Source of the DNA: Propionibacteriaceae bacterium
GTDB taxonomy: Bacteria; Actinomycetota; Actinomycetes; Propionibacteriales; Propionibacteriaceae
Assembly (NCBI GenBank): GCA_025923975.1
Contig: JAICEV010000205.1
Location: 1-6,750 of the forward strand
Direction: 5' to 3'
DNA: 6,750 nt
Shown here piece by piece: positions 1 through 5,467 of this stretch. Each line of letters opens with the position of its first letter. Within the stretch, counting starts at the first letter, position 1. The notes under the pieces were generated by a model. That model ran no database searches, was not told where the DNA came from, and saw nothing but the letters and a program-made list of their open reading frames with translations. The position numbers and the translations under genes were made by a program.

Positions 1-699
1 ATGGCGATCGCTCTGGACGACCACCCGCCGAAGAAGATCGCGAAGATGGCCGAAGTCTTGATCATCAGCGGCGCCGGAAGCTACAGCGACCGGTGGCATC
101 CCTTTGCCGATACCTCACAGCGCCTCGCTGACCTCATCGCCAGCCTCGGTCATCACGTGGCGATCAACGAAGCTGTCGAGCAAGCGCTGGCCGAACCCGG
201 CGAGCCCGACATGATCGTCGTCAACATCGGAAACCCTCGCGAGGCTCGACCCCAGGTCAGCATCGATGCCGCGGAGCGGGGACTCCACCACCATCTGCAG
301 CGTGGCGGGGCACTGCTCGGCGTACACGTCAGCGCCACATCGATGACCACCATGACCGGATGGTCGGGCATGCTCGGCGGCCACTGGGTGCGCGGTCGCA
401 CCATGCATCCGGCGCAGGATCTAGCCACCATCATCGTGCGAACCGGCGCTCATCCGATCGTCCATGGCCTGGGTGACTTCACCGTTTTCGATGAGCGTTA
501 TAGCTACCTCCACACCAATCCCGACACTACGGTTCTGTGCGAACACTCCACAGACGGCCGGATGCACCCAATCGTGTGGGCGCGCGAGTCCGGACCCGCT
601 CGGGTGGTCTACGACGGTCTCGGCCATGACGCGCGGTCCTACGACAGTGCAGGTCATGTGGATCTGCTACGTCGTACGGTGGGATGGCTCTTGGGATAG
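1..699 (+). CDS. ThuA-like domain protein (trehalose-utilisation family)
   Basis: This 232-residue protein has the ThuA-like fold, a relative of class I glutamine amidotransferases, and probably acts in the cytoplasm. Visible landmarks are an opening strand (VLIISGAG, 19-26), the RGGALLGVHVSA turn (101-112), a WSGMLGGHW segment (121-129), HPI..GLGDF (151-160), DERY (164-167) and a closing block from HPIVW to GLGHD (189-209). The Cys of a true amidotransferase elbow is absent: the turn reads GVHVS, as is usual for ThuA proteins. ThuA relatives are linked to sugar (trehalose/sucrose) use, but the substrate here cannot be read from sequence. The reading frame is open from the first base. The ATG at 46 gives a start closer to the family norm, and the GAAGAAG upstream of it is a plausible weak ribosome site, so the first 15 residues may not be translated. 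A small membrane-protein gene follows 37 bases later. Confidence 0.88.
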   Translation: MAIALDDHPPKKIAKMAEVLIISGAGSYSDRWHPFADTSQRLADLIASLGHHVAINEAVEQALAEPGEPDMIVVNIGNPREARPQVSIDAAERGLHHHLQRGGALLGVHVSATSMTTMTGWSGMLGGHWVRGRTMHPAQDLATIIVRTGAHPIVHGLGDFTVFDERYSYLHTNPDTTVLCEHSTDGRMHPIVWARESGPARVVYDGLGHDARSYDSAGHVDLLRRTVGWLLG

Positions 700-725
700 G
701 TGTGGTCCAACTTCTTGAGTCGTTA

Positions 726-729
726 GGAG
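726..729 (+). promoter_or_regulatory. Ribosome binding site of the PLDc_N-type gene
   Basis: GGAG lies 7 bases before ATG 737. That spacing favours 737 over GTG 734 (4 bases) or ATG 743 (13 bases). Confidence 0.6.
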
Positions 730-736
730 TAGCGTG

Positions 737-964
737 ATGATCATGGCGGACAAGAAGCAGTGGAGTGACTTCAGCGGAGGGCAACGAGCGCTCATCCTCT
801 TTGGCTCGGCGATTGAGGTGGTATTAACCACCGTGGCGCTGGCGGACTTAGCTCGGCGGCCGCGTGCGCAGGTGCGCGGGCCCAAGTCTCTCTGGATTCT
901 GGGTTGCATCGCTCAGCCCATCGGTCCGATCGCATATCTAACTCTCGGTCGTCGCTCGACCTGA
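737..964 (+). CDS. Small PLDc_N-type membrane protein
   Basis: This 75-residue protein resembles the PLDc_N domain, the two-helix membrane region at the N-terminus of cardiolipin synthase-type phospholipases D. Here it stands alone with no HKD catalytic motif. After a polar start (about 14 residues) come a first hydrophobic helix (about 17-37), a short basic loop rich in Arg and Lys with the typical 'LARRPRAQVRGPKSLW' character, and a second helix with IGPIAYLTLGRR at its end. The basic loop would face the cytoplasm. The function of stand-alone versions is unknown. GGAG at 726-729 lies 7 bases from the ATG at 737, the best of three nearby in-frame starts (GTG 734, ATG 737, ATG 743). It probably shares a transcript with the ThuA-like gene. 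Two leucines are encoded by TTA (824-826, 848-850), a sparse codon in this GC-rich window. Confidence 0.82.
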   Translation: MIMADKKQWSDFSGGQRALILFGSAIEVVLTTVALADLARRPRAQVRGPKSLWILGCIAQPIGPIAYLTLGRRST

Positions 965-1021
965 CCGAGTGCCCTCGCACTATGCCGGGGTAGGCGGTCC
1001 GAGCTAGGTGGTCAGGATCCC

Positions 1022-1546
1022 CTAGGCGAGCGAATTGGGTGAGGACTCCGGTGAAGTCCGATCGGCGTAGGCGGAGGCCAGACTCGGCCAGTAGTCGTCG
1101 AAGCTCGGCATCGGATTGCCGTCCATGGCGGCGACAAGCGCGTCGAGGTAGTACTCCCAGCCGGGGCCGACCTCCTCTGACTTGGCCTCTTCGTCGAGGT
1201 GGTGCACGAAGCGCAGGCGGGTGTGGTTCGAGTCGATCGGGGTCAAGGTCGCCTCCAGCAGCCAAGTACCGCCCTGGTCGTGAGTGCTCACGACTAGGTG
1301 GGTGGGCGGCTCGCACGCGACGATCTCCGCCTGAGACTTGGCATCGCCCTCCTCGGCGACCAGCGTCAGTTCCAGGGTGGCGCCGACTCGTGGTTCGCCG
1401 GTCCAGGTGCAGAACCAGCGGGCGAGGCGGTCCGATTCAGTGATGCTCGCCCAGGCGTCGTCGATGGACCCGGGCAGGACGCGCTCCAGCACAAGATCGC
1501 GGCCGATTGCCGTCGGAATTACCTGACCGGTCGGTGTGGGGGTCAT
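1022..1546 (-). CDS. AHSA1/SRPBCC-domain protein
   Basis: This 174-residue cytoplasmic protein has the AHSA1-like (Activator of Hsp90 ATPase homologue 1-like) SRPBCC fold, a helix-grip barrel with a hydrophobic cavity. The frame shows the family pattern: a first strand RDLVLERVLPGSIDDAWASIT (16-36), the LARWF signature (41-45), a GATLEL strand (55-60), a WLLEATLTPI strand (95-104), TRLRFVHH (109-116) and the terminal helix starting at PGWEYYLDAL (128-137). A tail of about 30 residues is Ser/Pro-rich. The ligand is unknown. An open frame reaches back to 1684, but AAGGAG (minus strand, 1552-1557) five bases before ATG 1546 fixes the start. The gene overlaps the end of the ArsR-type regulator by ATGA (1543-1546), so the two are likely translationally coupled. 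ArsR plus AHSA1 pairs are common in actinobacteria, where the regulator is thought to control its partner. Confidence 0.92.
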   Translation of the reverse strand: MTPTPTGQVIPTAIGRDLVLERVLPGSIDDAWASITESDRLARWFCTWTGEPRVGATLELTLVAEEGDAKSQAEIVACEPPTHLVVSTHDQGGTWLLEATLTPIDSNHTRLRFVHHLDEEAKSEEVGPGWEYYLDALVAAMDGNPMPSFDDYWPSLASAYADRTSPESSPNSLA

Positions 1547-1911
1547 GCGGTCTCCTTCTGTGATTGTGGTGGTGCGGTGCGCCGTTCGCGGCGGGTACGA
1601 CGTACCTCGGTTTCCAGCGCATCGAGCCGACCTGGCCAGCCACCGGACCCGGAAGCGCGGCTGTTGGTCAGGGTGGTCAGCCACGCTGTGACTGGAGCCA
1701 GCCCGTCTAAGTCGAGGCGGTACATCCGGCGCCGCCCCACGAGTTCGTCGTGGATGATGCCGGCCTCCCGGAGCACACGGAGGTGGCGGCTGATGGCAGG
1801 CCGACTGATGGAAAAGAGCGCTGCGACCTCGCCGGCGCTGAGCTCGCCGCGGGCCAGGGCGGACATGATCTCCCGGCGCGCCGGGTCGGCGATCGCCGGA
1901 AACACATCCAT
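1543..1911 (-). CDS. ArsR-family winged-helix transcriptional regulator
   Basis: This 122-residue DNA-binding repressor candidate has the ArsR/SmtB winged helix-turn-helix. It opens with the typical MDVFPAIADPARREIMSAL (1-19), followed by GELSAGEVAALFSIS (22-36). The recognition helix is RPAISRHLRVLREAGII (37-53), and the wing DELVGRRRMYRLD spans 55-67. The C-terminal half (about 95-122) is basic and polar. No cysteine is present, so the classical thiolate metal sites of ArsR/SmtB members are absent; it belongs with the non-metal, AHSA1-linked type. The ATG at 1911 matches the usual family start but has no clear ribosome site before it. ATG 1992 in the same frame would add 27 residues, translating through the palindrome, and looks less likely. 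A perfect inverted repeat lies 3 bases upstream, suggesting autorepression of this gene and its overlapping AHSA1 partner. Confidence 0.92.
   Translation of the reverse strand: MDVFPAIADPARREIMSALARGELSAGEVAALFSISRPAISRHLRVLREAGIIHDELVGRRRMYRLDLDGLAPVTAWLTTLTNSRASGSGGWPGRLDALETEVRRTRRERRTAPPQSQKETA
1552..1557 (-). promoter_or_regulatory. Ribosome binding site that sets the AHSA1 gene start
   Basis: On the minus strand this reads AAGGAG, 5 bases before ATG 1546. It lies inside the end of the ArsR-type gene and argues against the longer upstream frame. Confidence 0.75.
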
Positions 1912-1914
1912 GGC

Positions 1915-1944
1915 CGAAAGCGTAACAGCACAGTTACGCTTTCG
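1915..1944. promoter_or_regulatory. Perfect 12-bp inverted repeat, probable ArsR-type operator
   Basis: CGAAAGCGTAAC (1915-1926) and its exact reverse complement GTTACGCTTTCG (1933-1944) are separated by 6 bases. The site ends 3 bases before the regulator's ATG. Size and symmetry suit a dimeric winged-helix repressor, and the core GTAAC-N6-GTTAC is AT-rich relative to its surroundings. Operator function is inferred from position. The repeat could also form a hairpin at the 5' end of the regulator's mRNA. Confidence 0.72.
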
Positions 1945-2090
1945 CCGCTCGATCAGGTTTTTGTCGGCTCCATCGGGCTCCGAGGTTGGCATCTGTAACG
2001 CGACAGGGTGACCGCCGGCCCAAAGGCATAGAGCATGAGGTCGCAGCCGGCAGACCCTTCGACAGGCCTCCTTCGACCGCAGCTTGCTGT

Positions 2091-2173
2091 TTTCGCTGGA
2101 AACCTCACTCCAGAGTTCGGATATCGGTCCGACACGCCGTGAATGGCTCACTGGCGTGAGGTTTTCAGCGGAA
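2091..2173 (+). repeat. 23-base imperfect inverted repeat, candidate RNA stem-loop
   Basis: The arm at 2091-2113 pairs with the arm at 2151-2173, with 20 of 23 Watson-Crick matches around a 37-base spacer. The shared core is AAACCTCAC opposite GTGAGGTTT. In plus-strand RNA two of the three mismatches become wobble pairs (2093 U with 2171 G, 2099 G with 2165 U), leaving one U-C mismatch (2109/2155). In minus-strand RNA the same positions would be A-C mismatches, so any RNA structure favours the plus strand. The spacer holds a small TCGGA/TCCGA hairpin (2117-2121, 2128-2132). No U-tract follows, so it is not a standard terminator. It lies 134 bases before the vWA start and could be a leader structure, an operator or a relic of a small mobile element. 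Confidence 0.6.
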
Positions 2174-2298
2174 TGCCCTTGCCACAATGACTCGGCGCCT
2201 CGTTACCGCGGCCGCAACGGCGCGTTTGATGCCTGCGAGGTGGGGTAAGTCCAATCATCCGCGGCACGGTCGCGGCTTTCTGTTCTGGATTCACTCCT

Positions 2299-2303
2299 GG
2301 AGG
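2299..2303 (+). promoter_or_regulatory. Ribosome binding site of the vWA gene
   Basis: GGAGG lies 4 bases before ATG 2308. It is the only strong free-standing ribosome site in the four-gene unit; the three later genes start inside the preceding stop codon. Confidence 0.7.
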
Positions 2304-2307
2304 ATGC

Positions 2308-3171
2308 ATGAGCGAGAACCCGAATCCCGCATCGGCGGCTACCCCACCGCCCGAGACCGCTCCCACAGAACCTCCGGCGAGCAGCGCTCCCACCACGGAT
2401 TGGCCCGTGCTGGATGAGAGTGCGCCGTCAGAGGCCGCCGCATCCAGCTCACCGCCTTCAGACACATCAACCGCAGCCGATCAGTCGAGCCTGGCAGCGC
2501 CCAGAGGGCTAAGTTATGCCGTCGACATCGTGTTCTGCGTCGATGTGACGGGAAGCATGACGCCGATCATTGATCAGGTGAAGGCCAACGCGCTTCGTTT
2601 CTACGATGACGTGCAGTCGAATCTCACCACCAAAGGCAAGAACGTTGATCAGCTTCGGGTACGTGTCATCGGTTTCCGCGACTTTGTGGCCGACGGAGCG
2701 GCCGCCCTCGACGAGTCGCCATTCTTCACTCTTCCCGATGACCGGGCTGACTTCTCCGCGTTCGTGAATGGTCTTGTAGCCGAAGGCGGTGGCGACGCTC
2801 CGGAATCCGGCCTCGAGGCGGTGGCACTGGCGATCGACTCACCGTGGACGACGACCGGCGATCGCCGTCGGCAGGTGATCGTCGTGTGGACCGACCAGCC
2901 CGCCCAACCGCTGAACCCCTCGGTGCTGCCTCCCGACATCGGGACGAGAGTGCCGGCCGACTTCAGTGCTCTCACTGACGCCTGGGAAGACGAGCAGGGT
3001 CGAATGGGCTCTAGTTCCAAGCGACTCATCCTGTTCGCCCCCGACGGCCCGGGATGGAGTGACATCTCGGGTGTCTGGGAGAACGTGGTTCATCATCCAT
3101 CCCAGGCAGGCGGCGGCCTGTCCGAGGTCGACTACGGAACGATCATCGACTCGATCGGCAACTCGGTGTGA
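2308..3171 (+). CDS. vWA-domain protein of a TerY-P-like phosphorylation unit
   Basis: This 287-residue protein is probably cytoplasmic: no signal peptide or membrane helix is seen. Residues 1-65 are a disordered-looking tail dominated by Pro, Ser, Thr, Ala and Glu. The vWA domain starts at about 70. Its metal-ion site (MIDAS) reads D79-V-T81-G-S83, a DxTxS variant of DxSxS, in VDIVFCVDVTGSM. Further landmarks are VIGFRDF (120-126), GGGDAPE (160-166) and the third metal-site aspartate in VVWTD (D196). The domain appears complete. vWA domains of this kind bind partner proteins through the metal site and in TerY-like systems act as adaptors. The gene leads a unit with PP2C and kinase genes, and its stop overlaps the PP2C start (GTGA, 3168-3171). 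The tail is a plausible kinase target, which is inference only. Confidence 0.94.
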   Translation: MSENPNPASAATPPPETAPTEPPASSAPTTDWPVLDESAPSEAAASSSPPSDTSTAADQSSLAAPRGLSYAVDIVFCVDVTGSMTPIIDQVKANALRFYDDVQSNLTTKGKNVDQLRVRVIGFRDFVADGAAALDESPFFTLPDDRADFSAFVNGLVAEGGGDAPESGLEAVALAIDSPWTTTGDRRRQVIVVWTDQPAQPLNPSVLPPDIGTRVPADFSALTDAWEDEQGRMGSSSKRLILFAPDGPGWSDISGVWENVVHHPSQAGGGLSEVDYGTIIDSIGNSV

Positions 3172-4430
3172 ACGAAAGCCCGAGTGCCTGGCCGGCACCG
3201 GCTTCCTTGACAGCGCTGGGCCCGACCATTTCGTTCGCCTTCAATCTCGGCAAGATCCCAGACCAGGGTGAGGACTCTGATCCGATCCTGCGCGACGGCC
3301 CCGACCTGGGACTGGTCGGGGTCTTCGATGGCATGGGTGGAGCGGGCGGCACCGTGTACGAGACGCCGGATGGCCGGCGGACCGGCGCATACCTGGCCTC
3401 ACGCATCGCTCGAGACGTCGTCGAACAGCGGATGCTGGAACTGCTTGAGCCTGACTGGCACCTCAACGGCAAGGCTGCCGCCAGGGACCTCCAGCATTCC
3501 GTGCAGCAGGCGTTGAGGCAGCGGTTGCAAGAGCTCAATCCGGCGCCCAGCGGCTTGCGCTCCCGCCTGATACGTGCGCTGCCCACCACTATGGCGGTCG
3601 TAGCACTGCAGCGAACCCAGCCGAGTGGTCCAACCTGGGCCGGTCATGTCTTCTGGGCGGGTGACTCGCGAGCTTACGTCTTCGAATCTCAGGGCGCGAG
3701 CCAGCTCAGCACCGACGATCTTCGCGATCCCGGCGATGCCCTGGCCAACCTTCGTCGGGATTCCGTGGTGAGCAATGCGTTGTCTGCTGACACCGAGTTC
3801 CACATCAATTACCGCCGCGTTGAGTTGCGGGCGCCGTTTCTGGTGGTGGGTGCCACCGACGGCTGCTTCGGCTATCTGCGTACGCCTATGCATTTCGAGT
3901 ATCTGGTGCTGAGTCACTTACTGGAGGCGCGTAATACCGAGGCGTGGTCGTCAGCGTTGCAGGCCCAGATTGCATCCGTCACCGGTGACGATGCGGCCAT
4001 GTCGACACTCGGGGTGGGCACGGACTTCAAGGAGTTTCAGAAGCTGTTTGCGCCCCGGGTTGGCGAGCTTGGATCCGACTTCATCGAGCCGCTCGATGAG
4101 CTGAGCGACGCCGTCACCCGGGCCGAACAGGAACTCCGGGCACTGCGGGAGCGCCAGCTCGATGAGATGGCGGAAAGGTGGAGCCGGTACAAGTCGGGAT
4201 ATGAGCGTTATCTGCGGCCAGAGGCCCTTGTGGAGAACGAATCGACCGCCGGTGAAGCGTTGGAACAGGAGGCAGACGCTGCCGAAGACAGCTCCAATGC
4301 CGTGGAGACGTCGGACGGCGAGCCGACGCAGCCGAACGTTGCGGCAGACAACGGAGAGCCCGAACCGGCCGAGGATGTCGGGCCAACTGAGGAGCCCGCG
4401 CTGGAGCGTACGGAAGAAGCGTCGTCATGA
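3168..4430 (+). CDS. PP2C-type Ser/Thr protein phosphatase with acidic tail
   Basis: This 420-residue PPM/PP2C-family metal-dependent phosphatase would remove phosphate from Ser/Thr. Motifs occur in family order: a divergent NLGKIPDQGED (26-36, where NED is usual), VFDGMGGA (52-59, metal ligands D54/G55), LPTTMAVVAL (138-147), WAGDSRAYVF (163-172), SNALSADTEF (202-211), LVVGATDG (225-232, D231) and GDDAAM (273-278). The metal-binding aspartates D54, D231 and D275 are kept, so it should be active. A charged helical segment (about 310-345) that may form a coiled coil follows the catalytic domain. The final 69 residues contain 22 Asp/Glu and a single Arg. The start is GTG 3168 within the vWA stop; the end overlaps the kinase start (ATGA, 4427-4430). 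Its likely job is to oppose the neighbouring kinase. One TTA leucine codon occurs at 3918-3920. Confidence 0.95.
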   Translation: MNESPSAWPAPASLTALGPTISFAFNLGKIPDQGEDSDPILRDGPDLGLVGVFDGMGGAGGTVYETPDGRRTGAYLASRIARDVVEQRMLELLEPDWHLNGKAAARDLQHSVQQALRQRLQELNPAPSGLRSRLIRALPTTMAVVALQRTQPSGPTWAGHVFWAGDSRAYVFESQGASQLSTDDLRDPGDALANLRRDSVVSNALSADTEFHINYRRVELRAPFLVVGATDGCFGYLRTPMHFEYLVLSHLLEARNTEAWSSALQAQIASVTGDDAAMSTLGVGTDFKEFQKLFAPRVGELGSDFIEPLDELSDAVTRAEQELRALRERQLDEMAERWSRYKSGYERYLRPEALVENESTAGEALEQEADAAEDSSNAVETSDGEPTQPNVAADNGEPEPAEDVGPTEEPALERTEEASS

Positions 4431-5467
4431 AGGCCGGCGAGGTTATCAACGGCTACCGGATCCTCGAGGACTTCAAGGTCGTAGGTGCTGGACTGAGCAA
4501 GTGGACCTTCGCCGAACGGGGTGGCCGGCAGTACTTCATCAAGGAGTTCTTGAGCCCGACCTATCCCGACGAGGACGCGCCCGGCAGCGAGAAAATCAAG
4601 GCCAAAAAACGCGCCCGTTGTGCCGCGTTCGAGGCACATCACCGAGGCGTTCAGCGCGCACTGGCTCCACTGTCGGCGTACGGTGGCAACCTCATCGTCA
4701 CTCTGGACTTCTTTCGTTGGGGTGCCAAGTACTACAAGGTGACCGAGAAGGTCGACGCCGAGGGCCTCAGTAGCGCCGACATCGCGGCACTCGGCTTACG
4801 CGTTCAGCTCGTCTTGATGAAGACCGTGGCGCACAGCCTGAAAATCCTTCACGATCTCAAGATCGTCCATGGCGACCTCAAGCCAAGCAACGTCATGATC
4901 AAGCGCACCGAGCTGGGTTACACCACAAAGCTGATCGACTTCGATAACGCCTACATCGCTGGTAGGCCGCCGCCGCCGGAAGAGATCGTCGGCACGATCA
5001 ACTACTACTCCCCCGAGTTGCTCGGCTACATCCAAGAGGCTGGGGTTACTGCGAGCGAACTCGGAGTTTCCTCCGACATCTTCGCCCTTGGCCTGATCTA
5101 TACCGAGTACCTGACCGGAGCGCCGCCGCCCTTCGACGTTGCCAGATATCACGAACCGGCTGTGGCGGTCAGGAGCCGCGAAAGGCTGCGCATCCCTCGT
5201 GGCGAGATCCCCACCCAACTCGCCGACCTTATTGATGCCATGCTGGCGCCGGAACCGGTCCAGCGGCCCACGATCAGTCACGTCCACGCCACCCTGATGG
5301 CCATGCGCCCCGTGACGCAGGAAGAGGTCGGACCACCGCCGTCCGGCGCCCTTCGAGGTAAGGGTCTTCGCACCACACTTCAACGATCGCCGTCTACCGA
5401 GCAGGGCCGTGCGGGTCGTCTGGTCGGAAAGCTCGTCCGAAAACGAACTGATCCACCTTCAGGATGA
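4427..5467 (+). CDS. Ser/Thr protein kinase with atypical HGD and DFD motifs
   Basis: This 346-residue Hanks-type protein kinase is soluble, with no membrane helix or extracellular sensor domain, unlike most actinobacterial PknB-type kinases. The glycine-rich loop is short (VVGAGLSKW, 18-26). Other landmarks are the ATP lysine K39 in YFIKEF, a probable C-helix Glu at 69, and the catalytic loop VHGDLKPSN (147-155, with D150, K152 and N155). The metal-binding motif is DFD (171-173) instead of DFG. SPE (195-197) replaces APE, and SSDIFALG (215-222) and R280 follow. HGD instead of HRD makes it a non-RD kinase, often less dependent on activation-loop phosphorylation. All catalytic residues are kept, so activity is expected. 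The last 38 residues are basic (10 Lys/Arg, 2 Asp/Glu). ATG 4427 overlaps the phosphatase stop; the stop overlaps the zinc-finger gene (ATGA, 5464-5467). One TTA codon lies at 4796-4798. Confidence 0.94.
   Translation: MKAGEVINGYRILEDFKVVGAGLSKWTFAERGGRQYFIKEFLSPTYPDEDAPGSEKIKAKKRARCAAFEAHHRGVQRALAPLSAYGGNLIVTLDFFRWGAKYYKVTEKVDAEGLSSADIAALGLRVQLVLMKTVAHSLKILHDLKIVHGDLKPSNVMIKRTELGYTTKLIDFDNAYIAGRPPPPEEIVGTINYYSPELLGYIQEAGVTASELGVSSDIFALGLIYTEYLTGAPPPFDVARYHEPAVAVRSRERLRIPRGEIPTQLADLIDAMLAPEPVQRPTISHVHATLMAMRPVTQEEVGPPPSGALRGKGLRTTLQRSPSTEQGRAGRLVGKLVRKRTDPPSG

Larger units (their letters stand above)
1912..2307. other. Divergent intergenic region between the ArsR-type and vWA genes
   Basis: These 396 bases separate two divergently transcribed units and must hold promoters for both, although I could not assign a convincing -35/-10 pair. 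Contents seen: the 12-bp palindrome at 1915-1944, an 8-base direct repeat CCTTCGAC (2056-2063 and 2070-2077), and a large imperfect inverted repeat (2091-2113 with 2151-2173). No open frame here has family-like sequence and a ribosome site; those that cross it are fragments of overlapping frames. The 134 bases from 2174 to the vWA start hold nothing else I can name except its ribosome site. Confidence 0.7.

Noticed and set aside
968..981. Small hairpin AGTGC-CCTC-GCACT in the 57-base convergent gap, as a terminator
   Set aside because: The stem is only 5 bp and no T-run follows on either strand. A terminator may exist but this is not evidence enough.
1004..1025. CTAGG (1004-1008) / CCTAG (1021-1025) inverted repeat at the AHSA1 stop codon
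   Set aside because: Five-base arms with a 12-base spacer are expected by chance; it overlaps the coding end and has no T-run.
792..1316. Minus-strand open frame of 174 codons running across the end of the AHSA1 gene and the PLDc_N-type gene
   Set aside because: It overlaps parts of two recognised genes, is Arg/Pro-rich and has no family resemblance.
1298..2011. Long plus-strand open frame of 237 codons opposite the ArsR/AHSA1 genes
   Set aside because: It is antisense to two well-recognised genes, has no domain-like sequence and reflects high GC content keeping opposite frames open.
2056..2077. 8-base direct repeat CCTTCGAC as an iteron or operator
   Set aside because: Only two copies with 14-base periodicity; too little to support a function.
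1912..2187. N-terminal extension of the ArsR-type protein to 1992 or 2187
   Set aside because: The extension is unlike ArsR family sequence, would translate the palindrome, and the family-typical start is at 1911.
2148..2465. Minus-strand open frame across the vWA start region
   Set aside because: Ser/Gly/Ala-rich shadow of the low-complexity vWA tail in the opposite strand, with no homology signal.
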